Shown here in pieces: positions 43,130-54,683 of a stretch of 64,000 nt of DNA. Under the pieces are notes generated by a model that ran no database searches, was not told the DNA's origin, and saw only the letters and a program-made list of their open reading frames with translations. The DNA is taken from assembly GCF_036898095.1 (NCBI RefSeq), contig NC_090759.1, forward strand, positions 15,744,886-15,808,885. Reading direction: 5' to 3'. Origin of the DNA: Palaemon carinicauda (Eukaryota > Arthropoda > Malacostraca > Decapoda > Palaemonidae). Position numbers and translations under genes: made by a program. The stretch's first letter is position 1. Each line of letters begins with the position of its first letter.

Positions 43130-46100
43130 ATGCGTACTTTCCCTGGACTCGAAGGTGGCCCTGCGGAACCTTCGTGACGGCCTTGGACACTGATCGCCAC
43201 ACCCTTTATCCCGCCTGCAGAGGTCAACGGTGTGATAGTGGTAACAAGTGTACTGAGTGTCAGGAGTGGTCTGCCTCCTAGTGAGAAAAGTTTGGGCAAC
43301 GGCGGAAGAAGTCAAAACAGGATGTTTCTGCTTCGAAGGTTTCTTTGAAAGTGGAAAAACCCAAAACCTCTTCTTCCGCTTCCCGACCTTCCTCCGAAGT
43401 TCATGCTCGTTCGATCTCTTTTGGGAGACCATCGAATAGTTGCGTAGACCCTTTAATTTACGGCCATCCCCGGTTCTCGAGAGATGGTGATGCTTCCCCT
43501 AGAAAAACGGCCCCACTGCTTCCACCTGGTGAGGCCTTGTTTCCGTCTCCTTTTGTACAGGTTTGGTCGTCCTTGGGGCTTCAGGATCTGCCCTCCTAGG
43601 ACTCCTTGCTGCGCCTTTTCATCCATGGTGCTCGTGCGCAGCCGTCGTCGACTTCGTAGGTAGATCCTCTGTCGTGTGTCAACATGGTAGTGTCTGAAGG
43701 CGTCTTTTGTGGACGCTACCGACGCCCCTGCACCTTCAGATTCTCCATCTGTTGCTGCCAACTCTGTTCCCCCCGTTCCAGCTCATCCTTCGAGGGGGGA
43801 TCTTGGTCTTTCATCGGTCTCTCCTGCGAGTGTTTCTCCTCCTCCGGGGAGTTGAGTCATAGAGACTCCTCTGCAGAGGAGTGCTGCGGCCACCAGAGGG
43901 CGTCTTGGATGCAGAGCTCGCCATCCGCTTCGCCTTAAAGGTGGCCCTTCACCATCGGTGAAAAGGCGCCTCTTCTCTTCGGCTCTTCAGCCTCATCCTC
44001 GCAGCCGTCCCCCACAGAGGAGCCTCCGCTTCAGTCGTTTTCTGGCCCTCGACCTTCACCTCTTCCTGGACCTTCTCCTGACGACAATGTAGCTAGTCCT
44101 TGGACTTCGTTCCTGGACTCTTCCGTGGATCGTTCGCGATCCCCGTCGGTGGATGTTCACCCTTCCAAAGGGCACATCCCACTTCCAGTTCAACCTTTAG
44201 CGCCGACCTGGTGACCTTCCTTCACCGTTCCAGTCACCGATCATCATCTGCTTGTTCGTGCCGCACCTCCCAAGCGTTTAGCTGCGCGCCAATGCTTGCC
44301 AGCGTGCCAGCACCATCCTGTGCACCAGCGCTCACCAGTATCACGTTAGTGCCCTCCAGCACATCAACGCTTCTCAGGGTGTCATTGCTCGCTAGCGCGT
44401 CAGCGCTCTCCAGCGAACACGAACGCCCATCAGTGAGTGAATCGCTTCAATGCGAATCATTGACCCATCGTCATCGTTCTCGTTCAGCATTGCAAGAATC
44501 GCCTTGTCGTGAGTCGTCGATCCACCTCTCATCCTCTCATTCATCGGTAGCAATCGACCCTGCGATTTTGCAGCATCGCATGTCGGTGCTAGGACATTCT
44601 CTTACTCGACAACCATCGCTTCATCACCAGGCTTCACGTCAACGATCAGAGATTCCTCGGCATTCCCCAACCCATCAGCAACCTTCACTTGGCTAACATA
44701 TGACTGCAAAGGCGAGTGTTCAGCCTCATCCAAGTAAGGACTGCCAGCTACAGCCACCAAAAGTGGTGGGTGTAGCCACAAAGAGAGGTAAGGTTATTAC
44801 AGACCATTCACTGTCGCCCTATTCCCCTCCCCGCAAACGCATAACAGTCTGACTGCCAGGGAAAGAGGAAGAGGGCAAGTTTCAGGGGTTTAAAATCCTG
44901 AAACTTCAGCACTTCTGAAGGAACCCTCGTCTTCGGTGCCTCAGTCTTCATCGTTAGGGATCCTTTGACCTCGATTCCTTCAGGGGAATTATCGGATAGT
45001 GCTTCCATGAGCAAGCAGCTGTGGTTCAGCACCTTGGTCAGGGCTGTGACCCAGGCCTTCGTCTCTTTGCTCTCCGCGCTACCTGTGGAAGCCCCCTGGG
45101 TTTCTCTGGGGACGTCCACAGTTCCGACCAACTGAGGACGACGGATATCCATGCTTCTCCCCAGAAGAGGAAGATAGAAACTCCTGACAACCTTCCATCA
45201 AGCTGACTTCAGTCAGGGCTCGAAGATCAGAGGTTTTTCGGTAAACCCAGAATTGCCTCTACCTACCAATGTCTCACTCACTGACCTGAGAAGTTCTCAG
45301 AGGGAAGTGTCAGTTTCGGACTCTCCCATTGCCGTCACCGACGGAAAAACCCCACGAAGAGAACTCTGTGACTCCCGTGGATTCTCTAGAGGGTCCCAGT
45401 TCTCTTCCGGCCAAGAAGGTCATTACATCGAGACCTTTGGTCTTAGAAACCCTGTTTCCCCCCGAAAAGGGAATCAAAGGGTTCCAAGACAGCGCCAAAG
45501 TCCTCATCAAGGACTCAGAGACCCACAGAGGGGGTCATGAGTCGAGTCAGCCTTCCTTTTGGTGACTGCGACTCACCCAGGGGCGAGACCTCGGCAGTGG
45601 ATGATGATGATATCGTTGCCAGCCCAGTTTCAGACGGAGACCAGAGGGAGTCAGAACATGCCTTTTGGCAGGTTCTAACCATCATGAGGGACTTCAACGG
45701 GTTACCAGACCCAGAGACAGCCCCTTAAGAAAGCAAAGACACTTTCCTGAATCGTGTCTTAGGCACCCAGAAGCCTCCAAAGTCCAGTGCAGCCCTGCCC
45801 TGGTCACGAGGGTTGAAGGGTGCTTGGCGTAAGATCGCCTCACAGCTTTCTGAGTACTCTGTGTCTTACCGCTCAAACTCGTCCTCCAAACTCCTCCCCC
45901 ACCGGGTGTAAACCAGAGGAGGTATTATGAGATTCTGGACAAGCCTTGCTCGACTGTGTCTCTCCATCACTCTCCTGAAGAATTGACTAAGTGAGTCTCT
46001 CTAGAGAGGCTCTTTTCATGACAGGTCATGTTCTCGGTGTCGCAGATCGTGAACCAAGAAAAGGTCGTGAAGTACGACATACAGATGACTTCGTGGCTAG

Positions 46101-46615
46101 ATATTTGGTTGGGATCTGTGGGAATCCTGTTTCGGACAGAAGATTTTTCTAAGGACAGTACCGGAAAGTCTATGGAGGCCTTCCCTCTCTCTGGCACCCA
46201 CACCATTGAGTTTCTGGCCCACCAGGTTGTTAACCTTTGGGCCAATACCATCTTGAAGCAAAGGGATGCGGTGGCCAAGAGATTCCACCAGCAGGTCCCA
46301 AATGCCAAGATCACTAAGCTCAGGAACTCCTCCCTGGAGGGTTCCTTTCTCTCTGAGCCTTAGGACGTCGAGCAGGCTGCGGAGAGGTGGTGAAATCCAA
46401 CACGGACTCCCTCCTTCACAGGGCCCTGACATCGTGGCCCTACAGACCTCCAGCCCCTTCAAAGACCAGCCAACCGAAACCTCCAACAAGTAAAACGGAT
46501 AAATGGATAGTGGTGTTGTACTAAAAAGCCCTTTCCTGTCTATGGTTGGAAAGACACTAAGTTCAACCTTGGGGGAAAGCATCAGAGAGGTGACGGCAGA
46601 AGCCGCAAGCGCTAG
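43130..46615 (+). pseudogene. Copy F gag-like ORF, decayed
   Basis: ATG 43130 (MRTFPGLEGG), then in another frame CGTFVTALDTDRHTLYPACRG and QRCDSGNKCTECQEWSAS before a stop where other copies have Gln. The region KKVKTGCF/RKKSKQD covers the basic patch. The middle (44100-44700) has a Ser/Ala/Leu-rich frame of 198 codons, with TTCACCAGTATCACG-type repeats less CpG-rich than in B or C. The C-terminal block is good: EHAFWQVLTIMRDFNGLPDP (45655 on), MTSWLDIWLGSVGILFR (about 46085), and LWANTILKQRDAVAKRFHQQ. It ends at SRKR-stop, 46613-46615. Confidence 0.75.
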
Positions 46616-46633
46616 GATAGGCAATCACCCTGC

Positions 46634-46846
46634 TTGTCCACCACTGGACAAAGCTGCTGTACCAGGTGGATGCAGCTCTGGGCTGTACCATGGACGGTCT
46701 CTGTGATTTGTTTATGTTATCATGTCCTGTTCATCTCATCTCTCCCTCCACTAACCAAGAATCCAGTACTTGTAAGCTCCTTTGCAATGGGATCAGCAAA
46801 AGGGCAGGCCCTTCAGACTGATTTCCAGCCCATGTTCGTTCATTCG
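46634..46846 (+). pseudogene. Copy F RT, 5' piece
   Basis: The frame reads CTRWMQLWAVPWTVSVICL then SLPPLTKNPVLVSSFAMGSA and KGQALQTDFQPM, which aligns with the RT N-terminus of D. Homology ends near 46846, where GTTCGTTCATTCG begins unrelated DNA. Confidence 0.8.
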
Positions 46847-48104
46847 TTTTAGAACACCTTGTTCCAGGAGCAAGACCCGGGCTCTTGCGTTGGCAGACCG
46901 CAAAAGAGGTAAAAAAAGAAAATAGTAAAGTTAACACTAGGAGAAAGATTATTACAGTATATAAAGTGAAGTAAGTTAAATGGGGGGCATTGACTTGTAT
47001 TAGCAATGAACTTGGATCAACTCAGTTGCTCTCGAACGGAACATGGCTTGAATGTGTCAAGAGGTAGAAAGAAATCGGTTGGGTGACTCCTTTTTAGATC
47101 CTTGAAATTGAAGAATTCTAGAAATTGAAGAATTCTATAGTAAGAGAGAAAGCATTTATAGCAGGAGTAGGAGATCATTGGAAGGAAAGCAAAGTAGGTT
47201 AAAAAGAGGCAGAAGAAAGGTAAAAAGGATATCCCAAGAAAAAGATTAAGGGTTAGATGGAGCGATAGTGAGTAGAGTTAGCTAAGTAGGAGAAAGCTCA
47301 CAGTAAAAGAGGGGAATAAAGTAGGAGAATAGAACTGTAACAAACGTTCAAGTGGTAATTATATTATTCAGTGGCAAAATAGGATATGGGGATAGGGAAG
47401 GTATAATAATGGAGGAACGAAACATGCGGACATTAAAGGAATAACAACGACATCAAACAATGGGAAGGGGAGAAGAAAGCCAATCAGAGACAAGAAGAAT
47501 TTATACTTGTGGACGCCAAAGAAGTGAGACCCGAATTTGACGAGAACGAAGCTTGGTTGGGTGGACAGAGAGAAAGAGTTTAGGAGTTGAGGGAGCCAAT
47601 CAGAAAAGAGAAGGATTTCAAGAGTGCGGATGGAAAGGAAATGGGAAGAATCTAGTTAGGGACAGAGCATGTTGAGTGGACAAGGAGAACGACAAAATGA
47701 GAATAAGAAATTAAGTGAAGGAGCTATGAGTCCATCAGAGGACATGGAAGGAAAATCAGACGGCAAGAACAATAAGAGTGAAGGGAAGGAACCAATCAGG
47801 ATAAAGGAGGTGTTTAAGGATGCGACAACACAGATAAGAGGTCTACACTGTGAGAGAGAGACCAAAGCAAAGAGGAGAAAAAGTGTTTGGAGATAGCCAA
47901 TAGAAATTCAGGGTTTGTGAACGAGAGTTTTAAATCTGAACAAGAAGGTTATAGCGAGAGAGATGAACTAAAAATGAATTAGGGAGAAGGAGGGACGAAA
48001 ATATATGAAAAGGATGAATTAATATGACGGCACAGCAAATCGGCAATAGGGAAGGTTCATTAGGTTAACAAACACATCCCCTCGTAAAACTTACACTGAT
48101 ATGA
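46847..48104. other. Purine-rich DNA inserted in copy F
   Basis: These 1.26 kb are strongly G+A-rich on the plus strand (GAGAGAAGG and GGAAAGAGAA motifs) with no recognised domain. A 75-codon frame at 47669-47896 is Glu/Lys-rich, as any such composition would be. Together with 49135-50190 it may be the body of a minus-strand LINE whose coding strand is C+T-rich, but that is inference. Confidence 0.45.
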
Positions 48105-48938
48105 AAATAGCATCGTAAGCAAGGCAGATAGGAATTGTCAAGGAAGGAATGGATAGTATATGCACATTAGGTCTTTGTCTTCTTCCATTGCACAAAAAAT
48201 TGGCTTATTGAAAAAGCCTTACAAGATTTTCGGTGATCAATCTATTATGAAGAAGTGTTTTAATTCTTTAATTCTACAGTGTTTTAATTCTTTAATTCTA
48301 CCTTGTTTTGAGTATTGTTCTGTCTGGTCTTCAACTGCTGATTTTCATCTTAATTTGTTGAACAGAGACTTACGGTCTATTAAATTTCTTATTCCTGATC
48401 TAGATATTAATCTTTGGCATCGTTGTTCAATTAGTTCATTATGCATGTTGCATGAGATTTTTCATAACTCTGACCATCCTTTATCTTTAGATCTCCCCGG
48501 ACAATTCTATCCTGTTCGTAATACTAGGCAGGCAATTAATTCTAATAGCCAGGCCTTCTCTATCATGAGGCTCAATAGTACACAGTATTCTAGAAGTTTT
48601 ATTCCAGCTGTTACCAAGTTGTGGAATGATCTTACTACTTGGATAGTTGAATCAATAGAACTTCAAAATTTCAAAGTTTCAGCAAATGTTTTCATGTTAA
48701 ACAGGTTGACATAAGTCTTTTTTATAGTTTATATATGACATACTGTACTGTATCTGTTTTGACAGTGTTACTGTTTTTAGACTGATTTATTGTTAATGTG
48801 TTCTCATCATTTATTTATTTCCTTATTTCCTTAACTCACTGGGCTGTATTTCCGTGTTGGAGCCCTTGGGCTTATACCATCTTGCTTTTCCAACTAGAGT
48901 TGTAGCTTGGCTAGTAATGATAAAAATAATAATAATAG
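48105..48938 (+). mobile_element. Non-LTR retrotransposon 3' end, plus strand
   Basis: It comprises the C-terminal part of an RT ORF, a 3' untranslated region and an AAT/TAA-repeat tail. The end, reading TGTTGGAGCCCTTGGGCTTA, CTTTTCCAACTAGAGTTGTA, GCTTGGCTAGTAATGAT and AATAATAATAATAG, matches the minus-strand tail at 9136-9310. It is 5' truncated, as usual for LINE insertions. The start boundary is approximate. Confidence 0.7.
48160..48714 (+). pseudogene. LINE reverse transcriptase C-terminal region
   Basis: An uninterrupted 184-codon frame ends TAA-like at 48714. It contains LPCFEYCSVWSSTADFHLN, LLNRDLRSIKFLIPDL, LWHRCSISSLCMLHEIFHN, the run TRQAINSNSQAF, and SRSFIPAVTKLWNDLTTWIV. This is the post-RT region of CR1/Jockey-like LINEs, where Y/F-C-S-x-V-W, L-D-R-x-x-R, H-R-R-x-V-x-x-L-C-x-L and F-x-P-x-x-x-x-L-W-N recur. 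The catalytic RT core and endonuclease are absent. A duplicated NSLILQCF/NSLILPCF segment is visible near 48260-48300. It is a dead fragment but a recent one, since the frame is still open. Confidence 0.75.
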
Positions 48939-49134
48939 GATGGGAAATGTAGCGGGATAATCTGGATGAAAGTGATGGATCGTATTGAGTGATAATATTG
49001 TGAAAGTGGCAGGTCGTATAGCGTGATAAAACTGTGAAAGTGATATGATAATATTGTGAAGAGATGTATAGTCACAAAAATTAGAATAGGCGAAAAGAAT
49101 TGGATCAGTAAGAGTAAGTTTAAGGCTAGGAGCA
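48939..49134. other. AT-rich repetitive DNA
   Basis: Short imperfect repeats of GTGAAAGTG, GTATAGCGTGATAA and ATATTGTGAA occur. No coding content is recognised. Confidence 0.5.
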
Positions 49135-49990
49135 TTATACCGTCAATACATCTGGCACTAAGGTGGAGGGGGGGGTTAGATTTGGGGCATTTTTCAGGAA
49201 GGTTTTTTTATTTAGGGAGACGGGAGAATTCAGAGGAAGGAGTTGAGGGTGTAGGAGAGGGAGGAGAGTGCCTTTTGGCACAAGGATGAGGAATTGGTTC
49301 TCTTTCGGGAGGAGGAGCGAAGTTGCTAGGAGTAGGGTTAAGAGTGGTGGAGGAGGAAGGAACAGTATTAGGAGTAGTGGAGGAGGAAGGAATAGGATTC
49401 GAGTCTTGTCTGCGTTGAGTGTAGGCCAATTTGGCAGAACAAAGGTGATTCCACACATGACTTGGACCACGGCAGTTAGGGCAGCAGGCTGTAATGTCTT
49501 CCCGGAACTAGCGGGCAAGGCAAATCTCTGTCTCAGATGAGATTGTGCTCATAAGACCACAGGTGAAAGTAGAGGCTAGGCACTGGTTCCTGTAATGCCT
49601 GTATATTGCACTCGAAACATAGAGGCTTGGGACTGTAGTCCTTGATGTAAAATTTGCCCCAGATTCTCAAGTCAAGTTTGTCAGGTGGTTGACGTCTGTA
49701 AAAGCACTTAACCTTGAAAGATTTTTGTCCATCTTGGTGAGACATATATCAGCCTGAATAATGTTGGGATGTTTCCTGATAATGTTAATTGGCAGGTTGG
49801 GGTAAAACCCACAAACGATGATTACTCTAGATTGAAGAGAAGGATCCAGTATCTGGAATCCCCTCATAATTTTTAAGAATTGAAGGGATGATTCATCTTC
49901 AGGGGTGACAATGAGTTTCCCAAGTAAATTGGGATGAACTTTTGATCTTGGCAATTGGACAGTTGGACTCAAATGTGATAATCCTCAAGT
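49135..49990 (-). pseudogene. LINE ORF1 (gag-like, zinc-knuckle) remnant, minus strand
   Basis: On the minus strand MSPTVQLPRSKVHPN and SRVIIVCGFYPNLPINII, then DICLTKMDKN, lead to the segment IKDYSPKPLCFECNIQALQE. Another frame continues with CCPNCRGPSHVWNHLCSAKL and AYTQRRQ. The run PLCFEC, C-G-L-like, C-P-N-C-x-G-x-x-H resembles the zinc knuckles of ORF1 proteins of Jockey-like LINEs, which bind the element RNA. A low-complexity Pro/Leu/Ser tail follows (49135-49390). Frameshifts and a stop break it. Confidence 0.55.
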
Positions 49991-50194
49991 ATGCTTGTTA
50001 TGGGTCTTCATCCATGACTTGAAAATTAGATGGAGGACTAGGGGGTTGCAAAGAGGAGGATGAGGAAGGAGGAGCAGTAGAAGGAATAGGAAGGCCGCTG
50101 GCCATAGTCGGAAATAGGAAGGTTGCTAATGGGGTGCAAAAGTTAACGTCTTTAAAGAAGAGGAGCGGAATTGCCTCTGCGCGGTGTCTCCCCT
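49991..50194. other. LINE debris to copy F junction
   Basis: It is purine-rich with AGGAGGATGAGGAAGGAGGA and no recognised domain. Copy F homology resumes near GCCAAGATCTGGAGATCAT. Confidence 0.5.
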
Positions 50195-51202
50195 AGCAAC
50201 AGCTAAGCCAAGATCTGGAGATCATGGTAAACCTCGAGAAGTCATCCCTGCTTCACACTCAAAGACTGGTATACCTGGGCATGATATTAGACGACAGGAT
50301 AACAAGGCTGAGGAAGGTCACAAGACCTTTTGTCAGACGAAAAGAACTCCTAGCCCAGAAGTGGCTAATGTCTTTCATCCATGGCCCGTCTAGTTCCTAT
50401 TAGCCGCCTCAGGATTCAATCTCTCCAATAGTGCCTGAAGTCCAACTGGAATCAAGCCTTCGATTCCTCTTGCCAAGAATGTGCTCTCTGACAATCTGAG
50501 CAGAGCATCGCATATAGTGGGTTCCGAATGGTCTTTGGATCATCTAGTAGCCAACAAAATCCGTACTTTGTGGGGTTCTTTGACTGTGGATCTGTTTGCA
50601 GTACAACTGGAGCCTGAAGTTCAGACTCCAGTTGTACTGCTTCCCAGTCCCAGACCCCAAGGCTCTCTGGCAAGATGTGTTCCAACAACAGTGGGACAAC
50701 AGTGACGTTTATGCATTCCCACTGTTCTGTCTGATGAAAAGAGTACTCAATAAGTCCAAAACATCGGTCAATCTTTCGATGACCCTCATAGCTCCGCTAT
50801 GGCATCACGCAGAGTGGTTCCCAGACCTTCAGCTGCTCCTGACGGAGCTGCCAAGAGAACTTCCTCCATGACACAATCTACTCGGACAACCAAGGCAGTA
50901 GCTTCGCTACGTCTTCATGCCTTGAGACTATCCAGCATATCCTCACTCAGTGAGGATTTTCACAAGTTGCGAAAAGGATGTCTGGATATCTGCGAAAGTC
51001 ATCTGCTTCAGTCTACCAGGTGAAATGTCTATCCACTAGATGCCATTATTCCAGCAATAGTGGAGTTTCTTGTGCATTTGAAAGAAGAGATGCGCCTTTT
51101 GGTTTCAGCAGTTAAAGGTTATTGCTTTGCCTTGAGTTGCGCCTTTAAACTGAAAGAAATGGACATTTCCTCATCGCTAGAACTTTCCCTCCTCATACGA
51201 AG
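50195..51202 (+). pseudogene. Copy F RT end, RNase H end and recombinase start
   Basis: VNLEKSSLLHTQRLVYLGMI (about 50228) is the RT segment after the Y-L-D-D box. After ESSLRFLLP a deletion removes the first three RNase H motifs, and the reading resumes at KNVLSDNLSRASHIVGSEW (about 50468) and DVFQQQWDNSDVYAFP. The recombinase N-terminus follows (YPLDAIIPAIVEFLVHLKEE, about 51030), and the copy ends at SSLELSLLIRR against element E. A perfect 15-bp inverted repeat at 50598-50640 is not present in the other copies. Confidence 0.75.
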
Positions 51203-51543
51203 ATGACAAATTTGTAGATAATTTGTATTTTTCCTAACTATACAAACCTTAGCTATTTATTGGGGGTTATACTTTTGGCAGAGCTGAAATGACAAGCCAT
51301 TAAAATTTAGCGAGGGTTAACTATCCACACCGCTAGGTAGGGGGGTTAGCTTGCTACCACTCCCGTGCACACACCTGTGATTTAGTCACTTTGCTTGGAG
51401 GTAGTACTGTACTTCAAGGGGGATAGGGATGGCGGGGAAGTTTGTATAAATAGCTAAGGTTTGTATAGTTAGTAAAAATACAAATTACAGTATCTACGAA
51501 TTTGTCATTTGTTCCGTAACTGGAATACAAACCACGCTATTTA
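51203..51543 (-). repeat. E minus arm: right inverted terminal repeat and ICR
   Basis: ATGACAAATTTGTAGATAAT at 51203 is the complement of a right end. TAAATAGCTAAGGTTTGTAT to GAATTTGTCATTTGTTCCGT to CCACGCTATTTA (51447-51543) is the ICR in reverse. It shows the right end and left end directly abutting (GTCAT|TTGTTCC), as in the circular intermediate. Confidence 0.87.
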
Positions 51544-53120
51544 TTAGGGGTGACTCACCCATTAGGAAAGGTGGCTTTTGGCTTTGCCTGGGGGCTCCTT
51601 ATCTGAGTATGTTAGTACTCAAAAATAATGAGTCCCTGCCCTCGCTAAACCTTGCTACGCAAGGTTCGCGGCCTACGCAAGCTGTGTGTTGAGACGTGCA
51701 GAAATGTGACTGTCTAGGTAAAGTTATTCCAAGTCTATGTAGGAAAAACCTGATGTAACCAAGACTTCCCAATACCACCTCGCCAGGGTGTGGGGACGCA
51801 ACAGTATTAGCTTAATAGACAACCTTTTCGCAGGTATTGGGTAGTCTCCAGGCGTACAATCATAGCAAAGCTATAGCTTGTGGTAGGTGTCGAAGTGGGT
51901 TGTCTGTGTTGTGGAGAGGGTTCTCTTGGAGACACTTTCAGGAGCTGCAAAAGGTTTGGAAACCGTTCTGCATAATGCTATAGCGGAGCTATGAGAGTCC
52001 TTGAGAGGTTGACCGATGTTCTAGCCTTCTTGAGATAAAACAGGGACGAGACGTAAGCGTTATTGTTATACCCACCGTTGTTACCAGAGAGCCTTGGGGT
52101 CTAGGGCTGGGGAGCAACGGCAGCCTGAGATTCAGGAGCGTTGCGAACAGACCCCTAGTTGGAGGAACTCGTAAAGTCGGAACTTTGTCGGCTACAAGGC
52201 GATCCAAAGTCCATTCGGTATACTTTATCTGAGATGCTCTGCACAGATTGTCGGCGAGCACGTTCTTCTAGTCTGGAATGAAGCGGGCTGATAGTGGTAC
52301 CGAACGGACTTTGGCCCATCTTAGTGTTTATACTGTTAGATAGGAAGACGTTACGAGCAAGTTCCTTCTTGCTTGTCGATGTGAGTCTCTATGTGGTGTG
52401 TGGTGTGTCGTCCATCACATCACTGAGTGGTCTGTTAGGAACCGATGAGGCTGCTGAAGGACCGGAAAGTTGGCCTTCATCTCTTAAGAGATTTAAGTGA
52501 AGGTACTTTCGGACTCTGTCCAGAGGGCTAAGGTCGTGTGGTGCAGCACTATAGTCCCTCCTCTCTTCTTTTTCCGACTCAAGTATCTTGGAATGGGAGT
52601 TGTTCACGTTTCGAGAAGGTTTTGTGGAGATTGGTGTCTAGAATCATTCCCAGATACACCAGTCTTCTGGGAGGGAAGTAGGGAAGGCTTCCATAGGTTT
52701 ACCCTGATCACTGGATCTTGGTAAAAAGACTTCAGAAGTTCCGGTGTTAATGCAAGGTTGCCACTGAGTCTTCTAAGGTCAGTCAATCAGTCGTCCTGAG
52801 ACACAGGAGACAGAAGCCGATCCTGTGAGACCAGGATGGGTTTAGTGGAAAGACCGAAGCACAGTGCCTTGAACTGGTGTTTCTTGTTTATCTAGACTGA
52901 ATCTTCCAACCTTCCTAGATGGATGGTTTGGACCTGGGAGTAAGTGTCCTATAGGTCCAGTGTGCAAATGAAGACCTGAGGTCTTAGCCCTTGTTCGAAC
53001 TCCAATATGGTGTGGACATCGACCCAAAGGAACAGCTCCTTGCGGATCCTTTTGCATGGAAAATTGTCGACGCTGGAGTCTTGACTCGTGTCGTAAAGGA
53101 TCAGGCGCGATACCCAGTTT
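51544..53120 (-). pseudogene. E minus arm: 3' region, RNase H and RT remnant
   Basis: The 3' region (51544-51820, complement) joins directly to the end of RNase H near 51822, so the whole recombinase is deleted. Minus-strand frames give FQTRR-like then MLADNLCRASQIKYTEW (52261 down), LSPLDRVRKYLHLNLLRDEG (about 52530), and MQKDPQGAVPLGRCPHHIGV with RTRAKTSGLHLHTGP (53057 down). The RT N-terminal gap and a further ~50-bp gap match those in copy C, so both descend from the same deleted progenitor. Confidence 0.77.
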
Positions 53121-54683
53121 AAGAATTCTTCTCAGAGAGAATTCCTTTAACTAACAGAAGGAAGGCAACGCTTAGCCTTACCATGTGCCCTTATGGGATT
53201 GATGCTATTCCTTAGAATAGAATCGATCTGGTAAATATTAATCAATGGTTAACGGTTGCGTATCGTGGTTACTGTGCAGTTGGAAATTGCTCGCAAGTAG
53301 TTCCCTGTTGACAAGCCATTGATGACGGTTGTCGAACGTTTGCCGATCACTTTAGTGTGATGGCGAACGGCCAGTAGCGAGAAGTATGTTGTATACCTTC
53401 TGATCTACGAAAATACAGGAAGAGGTTGACTAGTAAGTTCGAGTCACGAACTGCTGGCAAATTGCCGATGAATCGGTGGTCTGTGAGCTGATGGTGAGTT
53501 AGAGATCAGCAAGCTGATTATGGTCCCCCCTGGTTGGTCAGAGATGAGCAAGCTGAAGATGGGCTGGTCAGAGATCGGCGAGCTGAGTTCAATGATTGAA
53601 GAAAGATGAGCTGCCCATTGGTGATTTAGTGATCAGCAAGCTAATGACTGGTTATTGACTAGCAATTGGTGATGGGAAACGCTAGCAATTGGAGATCGGT
53701 AGTCATTGGAGGGACTAGAGGTCAAAGATCAGCATTGGACTAGCAATTGGGGATCTGGTGATCGGGGACCTAGCGATCAGTTAACTGTGAACTAGCCATC
53801 AGCAAACAGTGATCTAGAGATCAGACTGTTGATGCTTTCCTGTTTGCTGATGGTGGTCTGTCAAGGAAAAAAGAAACTTCAGAAGAGACAGGGACCAAGG
53901 ATTCCCCGATTCAATTCCCCTTGTAGGATGGAATCTCCGGGATCTTGAAACCTTCTGTGAAGCCTTATTCCTCTTTTCCCGGTGGCAATGTTTGTGTGTT
54001 TGCGGGGAGGAATGGGGCAATGGTGACCTGTCCAAAAAGTTTTATTCCATTTTACTGCCTATTGCGCGAGTGTGTAGGAGAGTACTGGAGCGATGGCACA
54101 TAGGATGATGCTGGTGCTCAATTTCTGCCTAGAGAGCAGGCAAGCACTAGCTCTTAGGCAAGAGCTGGTGCATTGGATCTGCGAGCCTTGACTTTGGCAA
54201 GAGCTGGCGCATTGGATCTGAGACCGTAACTGCGCAGTAGGGCGCAGGAAAGTGCGGAAGAACGCTGGCGCGCAGTAAGGCACTTTGTAGTTTTATGCAT
54301 TCTCCCTAGAATGCGCAGAAGCTTGTGACTAGTTACGCAAGGGTGGGTGCATTGGCGCGTGCGTGAAAGTACTACGTGGAGACTGCTGGCACGCGCCTGC
54401 AGAAGACCATCGGCGCCCGCGCGCAGAAGATCATCAGCGCACGCGCAAGATAATTGGAGCGCAAGAGCATTGGCGCGCGCACGCGCGGATGGCCGTCGGC
54501 GCATGCACGCAGAAGACCGTTGGCGCGCGCTAGGAAGACTGTCGGCGCGCGTGCACGGTAGACTGTTGGTGCGCTCACGCGCGTGAAAGACTGTTGGCGC
54601 GCGCAAGAGCATCGGCGCTCGTGCGCGCGGGAGATCGTCGGCGCCCGCACGCATGCACGAAGACTGTTGGCGCACGCGAGACT
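53121..54683 (-). pseudogene. E minus arm: repeat-rich gag remnant
   Basis: The minus strand carries the GATC-rich segment (53400-53830), then the CCCCGCAAACACACAAAC region with SPQTHKH (about 54000), then CpG-rich low-complexity gag (54060-54683) with units such as GCGCGCGCCAACAGTCTT. It is colinear with 28700-30350 of copy C. It stops where the strand switches. Confidence 0.75.

Larger units (their letters stand above)
42823..51202 (+). mobile_element. DIRS-like retrotransposon copy F, interrupted and 3' truncated
   Basis: The left end TTTGTTTTCTAACTGGAAAAC starts at 42823. Gag and the first ~70 codons of RT are present to about 46845. There, 3.3 kb of LINE debris replaces part of RT. RT resumes near 50195 at the segment after the Y-L-D-D box and passes, with a deletion, into the end of RNase H and the start of the recombinase. 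The copy ends abruptly at 51202 against the right end of element E. No ICR or right repeat of its own remains. Confidence 0.8.

Noticed and set aside
47669..47896. 75-codon Lys/Glu-rich frame
   Set aside because: The composition follows from the purine-rich DNA around it. No start context or similarity is seen.
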